In this document: piece after piece, positions 16,745-23,262 of the stretch
How the letters are laid out: the number at the start of each line of letters is the position of its first letter
Numbering within the stretch: position 1 is the stretch's first letter
Assembly: GCF_000943545.1 (NCBI RefSeq)
Contig: NZ_JTHP01000008.1
Coordinates: forward strand, 1-64,000
Reading direction: 5' to 3'
Origin: Paenibacillus terrae
GTDB taxonomy: Bacteria; Bacillota; Bacilli; Paenibacillales; Paenibacillaceae
Length of the DNA: 64,000 nucleotides
The notes under the pieces: model-generated
What the model saw: the letters and a program-made list of their open reading frames with translations, nothing else
Databases searched by the model: none
Told to the model about the DNA's origin: nothing
Made by a program: the position numbers and the translations under genes

Positions 16745-16885
16745 TCAATACATGATGATGGAATCCTCCGTAATGAAAAACTCCATTGGCGTATCCTTGT
16801 TAATACCAAGTCGCCTTCTTATTTCTATAGGGATCACAATTCTCCCCAAACTGTCTAAATTTCTTACCATTAACGCGTCACTCAA
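16745..16885 (-). CDS. Stand-alone AbrB DNA-binding domain protein (copy A)
   Basis: A 46-aa protein consisting only of the SpoVT/AbrB domain (VRNLDSLGRIVIPIEIRRR, LGINKDTPMEFF). It lacks the zinc ribbon and C-terminal helices of the full-length paralog at 21128. The start is TTG at 16885 behind AAGGAGTGAACACA; longer frames lack a Shine-Dalgarno. It is divergent from the payload genes at 17123/17317. It could be an active mini-repressor, since AbrB domains dimerise and bind DNA by themselves, or a truncated relic. Confidence 0.68.
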   Translation of the reverse strand: MSDALMVRNLDSLGRIVIPIEIRRRLGINKDTPMEFFITEDSIIMY

Positions 16886-16988
16886 TGTGTTCACTCCTTC
16901 AATTTTCATGATCCTTATTTTAATAAATATAGTAATATATGCCTTATGATAGTGAAATTTTATAACCGAAAGGATAAAAGTGGTAATA

Positions 16989-17004
16989 TGATACTTTAGT
17001 ATCA
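16989..17004. promoter_or_regulatory. Dyad operator between AbrB-A and payload A
   Basis: TGATACTTTAGTATCA, a near-perfect 16-bp palindrome inside a block conserved in all three cassettes (equivalents at 20109-20124 and 21675-21690). It is centrally placed between the divergent AbrB-like and payload genes and is the likely binding site of the AbrB-like protein. Confidence 0.5.
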
Positions 17005-17122
17005 ATTTACATTTTATTCAAAAAAATTATATAAAAGATTCCTTATATATGGTACGTTTGTAAGGTAGTAAAACAAATATAAGGGATGGTGATACGAATG
17101 CAGACAAGGTGATATTCTTCTT

Positions 17123-17320
17123 TTGAATAAAGAAGAAACTAGAAAATTGGTAAATGATAATGTGAAAAACCTGTTAAAGGCTGTTGCAATCTGCGTGTCG
17201 TATTTTTCATTTTTTGTCCTACATCGATATGTTGGCCGTTATGCCCAAGCTGTTCCCTGTTACTATAATTTTGAAACATGTAAGAGCTTTCAAAAAAACT
17301 CAAGGAGGATTAAACATTGA
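17123..17320 (+). CDS. Small putative membrane protein, translationally coupled to payload A
   Basis: A 65-aa frame with one hydrophobic stretch (AVAICVSYFSFFVL) and a basic C-terminus; no recognised family. It starts with TTG behind AAGGTGAT, and its TGA stop overlaps the TTG start of the secreted payload (ATTGA). A 4-codon frame with a better Shine-Dalgarno ends just ahead of it. Its reality is uncertain: the overlap supports it, while the weak start and lack of family argue against. Confidence 0.4.
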   Translation: MNKEETRKLVNDNVKNLLKAVAICVSYFSFFVLHRYVGRYAQAVPCYYNFETCKSFQKNSRRIKH

Positions 17321-18132
17321 ATAAAAAAAGTGTGTTTTCGGGATTATTGTCGCTATTTATGTTTTTTAGTTTATTAACGTCAGTGGGCGCTCAAGCAAGC
17401 AATGAAGTCGATCAGGGGATTATTCCTGCATTATCCGATGCCTCATCTGTTAGCGAGAGTACACTTGATGAGCACTTGCAAGAAATGGGATTTAAAACAA
17501 CCGAAATTTCTACTTTGCCAATTGAGATGAAAAGAGATATTTCTTCTAAAGACGGCAAAAAGGTAGCTGCTCAAGAATTGGACACTACTGTTACCATTAC
17601 TGATGAGAAAGGAAATATAGTAACTGACCAAGTTGCTACTAATCAGCTTGCTGCAAGTGCAACTCCTAATATTTCCGGTTATGCTGTGTACTCAGGCACA
17701 TCTAACAACGGAAGGGAAAGAGTCTATCAAGTTTATGCTACTTATAGATGGCCTAGCAGTCCATTTAATTTTTACACAGATAATTTAGCAATGGCTTGGC
17801 AGTCTAATGCTACTCCTACAGGTACCCCAAATGGACAACATACTGTGGATGGGAATACTTATTCGAGTCCAGTTGATAAAGAAGAAGTCAGCGGTACTGC
17901 TTGGCTTGTAGATATGAAAGCTGGCGGGAGTACTACAGTTCAAAGTGGCTGGGGACGTCAAGAATTAAGATATGCGACTTCATCCAAAGGGATTAATACA
18001 GCTATTGCAGTAGGATATTCACATAGAACCGTGCCTACATTCACTACAGGCATTGCGTTAAGCTATGGAGTTATCTCCTTTAGTGGGTCTGGCCAAACTG
18101 ACTATTATGGTCGCTTTAATTTTACGATTTAA
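17317..18132 (+). CDS. Secreted protein of unknown function (payload A)
   Basis: A 271-aa protein with a clear Sec signal peptide (MNKK, hydrophobic core, cleavage near VGAQASNE). A charged, Thr-rich pro-like region (residues about 30-115, with KKVAAQELDTTVTITDEKGN) follows, then a beta-rich C-terminal domain rich in Gly, Ser, Thr and aromatics (GYAVYSGTSNNGRERVYQVY, WGRQELRYATSS, GSGQTDYYGRFNF). The TTG start follows AAGGAGGATTAAACA. No family recognised. It has a strong terminator and is followed by a small two-TM protein. A secreted toxin or matrix protein is possible, but nothing proves it. Confidence 0.78.
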   Translation: MNKKSVFSGLLSLFMFFSLLTSVGAQASNEVDQGIIPALSDASSVSESTLDEHLQEMGFKTTEISTLPIEMKRDISSKDGKKVAAQELDTTVTITDEKGNIVTDQVATNQLAASATPNISGYAVYSGTSNNGRERVYQVYATYRWPSSPFNFYTDNLAMAWQSNATPTGTPNGQHTVDGNTYSSPVDKEEVSGTAWLVDMKAGGSTTVQSGWGRQELRYATSSKGINTAIAVGYSHRTVPTFTTGIALSYGVISFSGSGQTDYYGRFNFTI

Positions 18133-18152
18133 AAGTTTTTAGAATCATAACG

Positions 18153-18195
18153 AATAAATCCTTCAATCATTCATAGAATGGTTGGAGGATTTATT
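18153..18195 (+). terminator. Terminator of payload A
   Basis: AATAAATCCT/AGGATTTATT arms with additional inner pairing (CATTC/GAATG), giving a long stable hairpin 20 bp after the stop. Confidence 0.8.
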
Positions 18196-18273
18196 ATTAC
18201 GAAACAAACATATCTTCATCCTTTAATTGGGTATATTATATAAGGATAATCATGAATTGAAGGGAGAACAGTT

Positions 18274-18462
18274 ATGATTGCAATCTATATTATTGGCACC
18301 TTCGTTGGTGTATGGGTACTGTCTTGGATTTTTGGGGCAATGGGTTTTAATATTTTTGAAGGACCAAACGCTAGTGCACTTTATTTCTATGGATCTATCA
18401 TAATAGGCATTCTTCTTAATATAAATGATGGATTAGCAGATAACAAAAACAAGCAGGAATAG
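18274..18462 (+). CDS. Small two-TM membrane protein
   Basis: A 62-aa protein with two hydrophobic helices (IYIIGTFVGVWVLSWIFGAM and ALYFYGSIIIGILLNI) and a charged tail (DNKNKQE). ATG follows GAAGGGAGAACAGTT. It comes directly after the payload A terminator, with its own promoter-like AT-rich region. Position parallels the small membrane proteins that follow payloads B and C, so an immunity-type role is conceivable but only inferred. Confidence 0.65.
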   Translation: MIAIYIIGTFVGVWVLSWIFGAMGFNIFEGPNASALYFYGSIIIGILLNINDGLADNKNKQE

Positions 18463-18569
18463 ATAGGAGACAAATGCAACAACTTCAAGCTCTTTCACTT
18501 CTTATTTCATCTCGGTTGGAAAGAAGGTCGTGATAATACGATGAAGATATACAAGCAAATAACGAATCG

Positions 18570-18602
18570 AACCGCTTCCTCAACGTGAGATGGCGGTTTT
18601 TC
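18570..18602 (+). terminator. Terminator-like hairpin
   Basis: AACCGC (18570-18575) pairs with GCGGTT (18593-18598), followed by TTTTC. It lies in the 258-bp spacer between the two-TM gene and the transposase remnant; nothing else was recognised there. Confidence 0.5.
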
Positions 18603-18720
18603 TTCGACCGCGCCGATAGGCGGAATAACTTCTCGGTCAGCTAAAAAAAGGTTTGACGCCGTTGAAAAAAGTGTGCCAGAATTGCTCTTTTAACGATGAA
18701 TGTTTTCTATTATGAATTTT

Positions 18721-19410
18721 TCAAATTGTCTCTTTTCGTTTGCGATACAACTGCTTGCCAGATTTACTGAGGCGGTTGTTCCGCACCCATTCCTTGCTGT
18801 CCTCCCAAACATGTCGGGTCACCACCTTTCGGTGGTTTTGGGATTGCGTACATTGACCTAGCAAAGGACAGGTCTTGCACTGCTCTGAATTGGAAGCGTA
18901 TTGCCGGTATCCCTTGCGGTCTGTCGTCCGGTATTTAATTCGTGACTCGCCGGACAAATATAGAGATTACGCTCAGCATCAAAGGTAAACTGCCAATTTG
19001 GAAACAATCCTTGCTTGGGATGAAACCTGCGGTGAGCAATGACGGCGAAAATCTTTCGGCTTTGTAATCCTCGGCAAATCGGTGTAGTTAAATAACCCGA
19101 ATCTAAGGCTACGGCTTCGACCTTAAATTTAAAACGTTCTTGCTGACGGTCCAAACGCGACAAATAAGGCACGGAATCATGGACATTTCCGGGCGTGACA
19201 TGCACATCGGTAATGAGATTGTATTTGGTATCCACCGTGCGGTGATCCAGATAAAAGAAGCCCTCCGGTTTGCCATCCCGAATCATATATCCGCTGTCTG
19301 GATCGGTCTTGCTCACTTTTATTTCTTTCTCCTCGTTCACTTCCTCTCTGGGTTTCAGGGCTTTTTTCCATGCTCTTTCCGGTCTTCAGCTACGGCGGTG
19401 TCGTATTAAA
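18721..19410 (-). pseudogene. IS1182-type transposase remnant, frameshifted
   Basis: Minus-strand fragments of a DDE transposase of the IS1182/IS5-like kind: EEKEIKVSKTDPDSGYM, GFFYLDHRTVDTKYNLITDV, VALDSGYLT (catalytic Asp), then in another frame YASNSEQCKTCPLLGQCT (zinc-finger-like Cys cluster) and the end SKSGKQLYRKRKE. At least two frameshifts are needed: one near 18945 (after CPASHELN) and one near 19365 (after EHGKKP). The N-terminal half is gone. No matching terminal inverted repeats were found. It sits between cassettes A and B. Confidence 0.82.
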
Positions 19411-19505
19411 TAATTTGGACATAAAGAAGGCTGTCGAGACTTTCTCGACAATCTGGACGTACTCTTGGAGTAGGATTTTTCTTTGTGTGATATTTTACCA
19501 AACCC

Positions 19506-19522
19506 ATACTTTTCGATGGTTT
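19506..19522. promoter_or_regulatory. Receptor-promoter motif upstream of Spo0E-B
   Basis: ATACTTTTCGATGGTTT, the copy B equivalent of 16385-16401 with one substitution (A to G in CAATGG). It lies 42 bp before the Spo0E-B ATG. Confidence 0.4.
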
Positions 19523-19564
19523 CCACATGAATCCCTAAAATAAGAGTACAAAGGGGGAACTGTG

Positions 19565-19744
19565 ATGCAAACCGACAACGTTTTGAGTCACCATGTAGAA
19601 GCAGCTAGACAAAAACTGCATGATCTCCAAAATAAATATGGCTTTGGTCACTCTAGTGTACTCAAACAATCCATGGTTCTGGACGAACTTATCAATCAAT
19701 ATCAATACACTTATTATAGACGTAAAAAAAATCCGACTGTTTAA
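19565..19744 (+). CDS. Spo0E-like aspartyl-phosphate phosphatase (copy B)
   Basis: A 59-aa near-duplicate of copy A, differing at only a few residues (N-terminal DNVL versus DNIL; C-terminal YYRRKKNPTV versus YYRHGKKPTV). The signature SMVLDELINQYQ is intact. Start ATG lies behind GGGGGAACTGTG. Promoter region and terminator are also duplicated, so it is probably functional and raises the dose of this Spo0A~P phosphatase. Confidence 0.8.
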   Translation: MQTDNVLSHHVEAARQKLHDLQNKYGFGHSSVLKQSMVLDELINQYQYTYYRRKKNPTV

Positions 19745-19758
19745 ATGTAGCAGATTGG

Positions 19759-19793
19759 GGTGAGTAACCTTTGGTGGTACTACTCACCTTTTA
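19759..19793 (+). terminator. Terminator of Spo0E-B
   Basis: GGTGAGTA/TACTCACC stem (19759-19766 and 19781-19788) then TTTTATG. Relative to copy A, a C-G pair became T-A on both arms: a compensatory change. Confidence 0.8.
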
Positions 19794-19865
19794 TGTAGTG
19801 CATAATCTGAGTGAAGACATCACTCCTCCGATTTATTTTTGAGAAAATGTACATAAGTTACCTAC

Positions 19866-19991
19866 TTAATACATTATGATGGAATCCTTCGTAGTGAAAA
19901 ACTCCATTGGAGTATCCGTGTTAATGCCAAGTCGCCTTCTTATTTCTATAGGGATCACAATTCTCCCCAAACTGTCTAAATTTCTTACCAT
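19866..19991 (-). pseudogene. AbrB-domain gene with destroyed start codon (copy B)
   Basis: Same truncated AbrB domain as copy A, but the TTG start has become TTA (minus-strand codon at 20006-20004), leaving AAGGAGTGAACACA without a start. The next in-frame ATG (19991) has no Shine-Dalgarno. Several substitutions change the C-terminus (for example NTDTPMEFFTTKDS). It is probably not translated, so payload B may have lost its local repressor. Confidence 0.65.
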
Positions 19992-20108
19992 TAACGCGTC
20001 ACTTAATGTGTTCACTCCTTCAATTTTCATGATCCTTATTTTAATAAATATAGTAATATAGGCTTTGAATGAGTGGAATTTTATAATATAAAGGATAATA
20101 TGGTAATA

Positions 20109-20124
20109 TAATGCTTTAGTATCA
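20109..20124. promoter_or_regulatory. Cassette B operator, degraded dyad
   Basis: TAATGCTTTAGTATCA: the right half of the copy A palindrome is intact and the left half has two changes. It shares the flanking GGTAATAT and TTTACATTTT with the other cassettes. Confidence 0.4.
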
Positions 20125-20216
20125 TTTTACATTTTTTTCAGTATAAAAATACAAATGATACCTTATATATGTTAATGTTGTGTGGCAATACAAAAAATAG
20201 AAAAGGACGCGTTAGT

Positions 20217-20672
20217 ATGTTAAAATTGAAAAACACAGCAGTAATTCTTACGGGTGTCTTAGCTCTTACGGCAGTAGCTCCACTGGCAGCTTCTGCTGCT
20301 CCTACTGCGGGAATCAAAGTATCGAAGGATGGTAGAGGTATAGTTATCCAACAAACTGGCCAAGAGGTACATGAGGTTCTTGGTGGGACAAGTCCGACGA
20401 TGGACTTAACTGTTAAAAAAGGTTATGGACATGTAAAGATTAAAGTTCGGAATGAAGGAACATCAAATCTCACTTGGAGCTTGCAGGGTAACGGGAAAGA
20501 ATATATCTATAAAACTGTTGGCAAAGGAGACACATTAACGTGGACTAGTCTTAGTTCATTCCCTAATGGGATGCCTTCAGGGGAATACGTAATTCAATTC
20601 AGAGCCAACGGTAACAAAGTTGAAGGCGAAGCTTGGGGTACTACTGGTCAGTACCCGGGAGACATTAACTAA
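20217..20672 (+). CDS. Secreted small protein of unknown function (payload B)
   Basis: A 151-aa protein with a strong signal peptide (MLKLKNTAVILTG, cleavage near ASAAPTAG). The mature part of about 120 residues is predicted beta-rich (MDLTVKKGYGHVKIKVRNEG, YVIQFRANGNKVEGEAWG), resembling a single beta-sandwich domain. ATG at 20217 is chosen because AAAGGA precedes it and the signal peptide begins there. It occupies the position of payloads A and C but is unrelated to either. Followed 17 bp later by a 38-aa single-TM peptide. Function unknown. Confidence 0.75.
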   Translation: MLKLKNTAVILTGVLALTAVAPLAASAAPTAGIKVSKDGRGIVIQQTGQEVHEVLGGTSPTMDLTVKKGYGHVKIKVRNEGTSNLTWSLQGNGKEYIYKTVGKGDTLTWTSLSSFPNGMPSGEYVIQFRANGNKVEGEAWGTTGQYPGDIN

Positions 20673-20689
20673 CCGTTGGGGGTTCTGAA

Positions 20690-20806
20690 TTGAATAAGAA
20701 GAAAGTATGGAAGATTGTAGGGTTCTCTGTTTTGGGAATTGTTTTAATCTACATTTTCTTGGTTATTGTAGGAATTTCTCAGCTTGTTACTAACGTAACA
20801 CCATAG
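20690..20806 (+). CDS. Single-TM micropeptide after payload B
   Basis: A 38-aa frame: MNKKKVWK, one hydrophobic helix (GIVLIYIFLVIVGI), then a short tail ending NVTP. TTG start behind GGGGGTTCTGAA. A similar 36-aa frame (MNKK, one helix, tail ending PPQ) occurs at 23646, and the bases after both genes match (20837-20858 versus 23760-23781), so they belong to one small gene family. Possible payload-associated immunity or toxin peptide; inferred. Confidence 0.6.
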   Translation: MNKKKVWKIVGFSVLGIVLIYIFLVIVGISQLVTNVTP

Positions 20807-20867
20807 GACTAGACTTTATGCTTTTTCGTACTTACAGTTGAATTATTGTAGGTCCTATCACAGCGGT

Positions 20868-20912
20868 CAAACACAAAAGACTTCCTTAATTATAGGAGGT
20901 CTTTTGTGTTTG
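20868..20912 (+). promoter_or_regulatory. Long hairpin burying the Spo0E-C ribosome binding site
   Basis: Arms 20868-20886 and 20894-20912 pair at 18 of 19 positions around a 7-nt AT loop. The 3' arm contains both the Shine-Dalgarno AGGAGG and the GTG start (20906) of the Spo0E-like copy C. It may act as terminator for the upstream micropeptide gene and at the same time occlude translation of copy C. Confidence 0.7.
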
Positions 20913-21118
20913 CGGTAGAAGTAGCTAGACAACAACTGTATGATCTCCAAAATAAACATGGCTTTGGTCACGCTAGTGTACTCAAACAATCAATGGTTCT
21001 GGACGAACTTATCAATCAATATCAATACACTTATTATAGACATGAAAAAAGCCGATTGCCTAAATGCAACCGACTGGGCGAGAAACTTGTGGTGAGGTCG
21101 CTCGCCCATTTATTGTAA
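20906..21118 (+). CDS. Spo0E-like phosphatase (copy C), altered at both ends
   Basis: The 70-aa frame retains the family core (VEVARQQLYDLQNKHG, SMVLDELINQYQ) but has lost the N-terminal residues of copies A and B; it begins at GTG inside the hairpin at 20868-20912. A frame change near 21045 (CATGAAAAAAGCC) replaces the usual stop and extends the protein through the terminator stem (SRLPKCNRLGEKL...). Either weakly expressed, conditionally translated or decaying. Confidence 0.6.
   Translation: MFAVEVARQQLYDLQNKHGFGHASVLKQSMVLDELINQYQYTYYRHEKSRLPKCNRLGEKLVVRSLAHLL
21076..21112 (+). terminator. Terminator of Spo0E-C
   Basis: GGGCGAG (21076-21082) pairs with CTCGCCC (21101-21107), followed by ATTTATTG. 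It is the third version of the conserved stem of cassettes A and B, here lying inside the extended reading frame. Confidence 0.6.
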
Positions 21119-21127
21119 CACCTAGTC

Positions 21128-21571
21128 TTACTTAGGGGGATCTAATTCAGTCGTCTTACTTTTAAGGAAAGAGACATAAGTTGGTGAAATCTTCAATAGC
21201 TGCGCGTAGGTTTTCATGGAAGCACCGGGATATTGTTTCATGAGGTCTAACAGGAGCTTAACCATTTGTGCATCAGATACATTTTGAATATCTTCTGATG
21301 TAGAAGGTAGCTGATTTTCTGGGATTGGGTACCCTTTGAGGCCATTTGCACAGTAGATACATACATAAGATTTTTTGAAGCGAATGAGTTGTTTGTTTTC
21401 CCCGCATAGGAGACATGATTCACTTTCTGATCTACGCATAACAATAGCGCTTTCAGTTATGAAAAACTCCATTTCTGTATTCTTGTTGATACCCAATCGA
21501 TTTCTTATTTCCACTGGGATTACAACTCTCCCTAGGCTATCTAAATTTCTTTTCATTGCCGCGTCATTCAA
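21128..21571 (-). CDS. AbrB-like regulator with zinc ribbon, full length (copy C)
   Basis: A 147-aa protein: AbrB domain (KRNLDSLGRVVIPVEIRNR), then CLLCG...CIYCA (Cys pairs of a probable zinc ribbon, residues about 58-78) and a C-terminal HTH-like segment (YAQLLKISPTYVSFLK). It has the same three-part plan as the regulator at 2184. TTG start at 21571 behind GGAGGGG. Divergent from payload C, with the conserved operator between. This is the intact ancestor-like form of the truncated copies A and B. Confidence 0.85.
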   Translation of the reverse strand: MNDAAMKRNLDSLGRVVIPVEIRNRLGINKNTEMEFFITESAIVMRRSESESCLLCGENKQLIRFKKSYVCIYCANGLKGYPIPENQLPSTSEDIQNVSDAQMVKLLLDLMKQYPGASMKTYAQLLKISPTYVSFLKSKTTELDPPK

Positions 21572-21674
21572 AGTATACACCCCTCCAAGACATATAATCC
21601 TTATTTTCATAAAGATAGAAATATATGCCTTTGATGAGAGAAATTTTATAAACGAAAGGATAAATGTGGTAGTA

Positions 21675-21690
21675 TGGTACCTTAGTATGA
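21675..21690. promoter_or_regulatory. Cassette C operator
   Basis: TGGTACCTTAGTATGA, equivalent to the dyad at 16989-17004, in the same conserved context (GTGGTAGTAT before, TTTTACATTTTATTCA after) between AbrB-C and payload C. Confidence 0.45.
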
Positions 21691-21755
21691 TTTTACATTT
21701 TATTCAAAATAATTATACGAATGATTCCTTATCTATGTTACGGTTGTGTTTAGTA

Positions 21756-22172
21756 ATGAAAGAAGTGGTTAGCGAAAAGGTCTTTGATAACTACTCTAAA
21801 GCTGTTGAATCTGTAAATGAACAACTTAAAAATGGGATTCTGCAAACAAAAAATGGGGAACTTGTCACAAACCCTAACTACAAAGAGATTGGTACGAATA
21901 TGTACGGTAATTGGTACTGGTGGGGTTATGCGCTAACTCTCACGAACGCTGAGACGAAGCACCAAATTGAAGCGATCGAAAACACAAGGGACACCTCTGC
22001 ATTTGTATTTGCAATTCTTGCCGCAATCCCCGGCTTGCAAGGAACAATCGTACCATCGGTGATACTTACTACTGGAGTTTCGGTGGTGCTAAATCGGTTG
22101 AAGGCTAACGATAACGGAAGAGGTGTAACTATTAATTTTCACCCCGGATACTTCGAAGTAACAAGTAACTAA
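21756..22172 (+). CDS. Payload C: small protein with hydrophobic hairpin, unknown function
   Basis: A 138-aa protein without a signal peptide. A charged N-terminal half (VFDNYSKAVESVNEQLKNG) leads to an aromatic cluster (YGNWYWWGYALTLTNAETK), then a hydrophobic segment (FVFAILAAIPGLQGTIVPSV, extending to VVL), and a C-terminal beta-like tail (RGVTINFHPGYFEVTSN). ATG at 21756 lies in the position expected from the other cassettes; the longer upstream frame runs antisense through AbrB-C and is not real. A broken paralog is at 23100-23251, again followed by a homologous small membrane protein. A membrane-active toxin with immunity partner is plausible, unproven. Confidence 0.7.
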   Translation: MKEVVSEKVFDNYSKAVESVNEQLKNGILQTKNGELVTNPNYKEIGTNMYGNWYWWGYALTLTNAETKHQIEAIENTRDTSAFVFAILAAIPGLQGTIVPSVILTTGVSVVLNRLKANDNGRGVTINFHPGYFEVTSN

Positions 22173-22191
22173 GAACTGAGGATCATAATTT

Positions 22192-22470
22192 ATGAATATA
22201 TATTTGCTTGTCCTTTTTATTGCAATCATTGCTGGCAACATACTATTTAATATCTTTAAGAAAAGACAAGGAGAAGGTAGTAAAGCGCCTGATGTAGTAA
22301 CAATTATAGGATTAGTGATCGGACTGGCGTTAGGCATCACTCCTGTCTTTCTCAGTGGCATACAAGAGTGGACTTGGCACTATACAGTCGTTGTGCTTGG
22401 TTCTGCTCTTGTTATTGGACGCATCCTGTATGGCTGGAGAAAAGGCAGAGATAATAAAACAAAAAAATAG
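22192..22470 (+). CDS. Three-TM small membrane protein, partner of payload C
   Basis: A 92-aa protein with three hydrophobic segments (IYLLVLFIAIIAGNILFNIF, VTIIGLVIGLALGITPVFL, VVVLGSALVIGRILYGW) and basic loops. ATG follows GAGGATCATAATTT, 19 bp after payload C. A close paralog at 23263 follows the broken second payload, so payload and membrane protein were duplicated as a pair. That pairing is typical of toxin/immunity modules; function not demonstrated. Confidence 0.75.
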   Translation: MNIYLLVLFIAIIAGNILFNIFKKRQGEGSKAPDVVTIIGLVIGLALGITPVFLSGIQEWTWHYTVVVLGSALVIGRILYGWRKGRDNKTKK

Positions 22471-22594
22471 CTATTACAACAAAAAGTGGCTAACAAAGGG
22501 CTCTGGAAGATATAGTTTAGTTATTTTCTTTCAAGGTGTTGGGACAGTATACAGTGAAAGTGTAACTGGCTCTCATTATGTAACAATAAATTAG
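22471..22594 (+). pseudogene. C-terminal coding remnant
   Basis: An open frame with no start codon reads KKWLTKGSGRYSLVIFFQG and ends in VTGSHYVTIN. It looks like the tail of a lost gene, possibly another payload, left between the three-TM gene and a terminator. No homolog recognised. Confidence 0.35.
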
Positions 22595-22599
22595 TTTTT

Positions 22600-22636
22600 A
22601 CTGGTGGCTTCTAACACATCTTTAAGGGCCACCAGT
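22600..22636 (+). terminator. Hairpin terminator
   Basis: ACTGGTGGC (22600-22608) pairs perfectly with GCCACCAGT (22628-22636), followed by ATTGTTTGT. Confidence 0.6.
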
Positions 22637-22695
22637 ATTGTTTGTAGACTTTACTTCATATAATACATAGACAAATAATTTCAAGGAGGTCCTTC

Positions 22696-23091
22696 ATGGA
22701 GCATTCTTTTTCATCAATATTGACATACAGCATACAAGCCATTGCGATTTTACTAATTATATTCAATTTTCTAAAGAAAAACGAAAAAAAAGTAGGTTGG
22801 GGATCACTTTCACTGCTTTTATCTCTTCTTGGTATGCTTGTTTCTTTTGAATTTGGCAACTACATATTGGGGGATCAGTTGCTTTCCCTTTTAGGATTGC
22901 CCGCATGGTCTAACAGTGTTAATAATACTGGGTTTCACTACACCCTTTTTCTATCCATTATTTTCTTTATTCCCAGTTTAATCATTGGATATAAAAATCC
23001 TAAAGCATTTGGAGCTGAAATGGGAAAACTGGTTTCTAGTATATATCTAACTCTGATAACAGTTACGCTTTTATTTTTAATTATAAGCTAA
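22696..23091 (+). CDS. Four-TM membrane protein of unknown function
   Basis: A 131-aa protein with about four hydrophobic helices (YSIQAIAILLIIFNFL, LSLLLSLLGMLVSFEF, YTLFLSIIFFIPSLIIGY, IYLTLITVTLLFLIIS). ATG follows AAGGAGGTCCTTC, an excellent Shine-Dalgarno. No family recognised. It lies between two copies of the payload C pair and may belong to that module. Confidence 0.7.
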   Translation: MEHSFSSILTYSIQAIAILLIIFNFLKKNEKKVGWGSLSLLLSLLGMLVSFEFGNYILGDQLLSLLGLPAWSNSVNNTGFHYTLFLSIIFFIPSLIIGYKNPKAFGAEMGKLVSSIYLTLITVTLLFLIIS

Positions 23092-23099
23092 AAATATAC

Positions 23100-23251
23100 A
23101 GTCCACATCGTCTCTGGTCTTTGCTTTAATGGCGGCAGTGCCTGGATTACAAGGAACGACTTTGCCAGCCGCTATCATCGAAGCCAACAACCAGGGACGA
23201 GGTGTAACCCTCAATTTACATGTCGGTTACTACGATATTACAAGTAACTAA
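23100..23251 (+). pseudogene. Truncated second copy of payload C
   Basis: The frame reads SSLVFALMAAVPGLQGTTLP and, after a deletion of about 14 codons relative to payload C, NQGRGVTLNLHVGYYDITSN ending at 23251. It matches the C-terminal half of the 138-aa protein; the N-terminal half and start are missing. Its downstream partner at 23263 is intact. Confidence 0.75.
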
Positions 23252-23262
23252 GGAGTGATTTA

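Larger units (their letters stand above)
16327..17004 (+). repeat. Cassette A copy of the duplicated Spo0E/AbrB segment
   Basis: This segment is repeated with few substitutions at 19456-20124, at a constant offset of 3121 bp over the Spo0E and AbrB parts. It includes the promoter region, the Spo0E-like gene, its terminator, the truncated AbrB gene and the divergent operator. A more diverged third copy covers 20906-21730. Confidence 0.9.
19456..20124 (+). repeat. Cassette B copy of the duplicated Spo0E/AbrB segment
   Basis: Near-identical to 16327-17004, without indels across the Spo0E and AbrB genes (offset 3121 bp). The terminator stem at its left end, perfect in copy A, is degraded here (GACGTACTC then GAGTAGGATT), consistent with the receptor-peptide operon being absent upstream of this copy. 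Confidence 0.9.

Noticed and set aside
19410-19455. TGTCGAG...CTCGACA as a terminal inverted repeat of the IS remnant
   Set aside because: It is a short local hairpin; no matching sequence was found at the other end near 18600-18720.
21375-21755. N-terminal extension of payload C running antisense through AbrB-C
   Set aside because: The AbrB domain on the other strand is real, and the cassette layout places the payload start at 21756.
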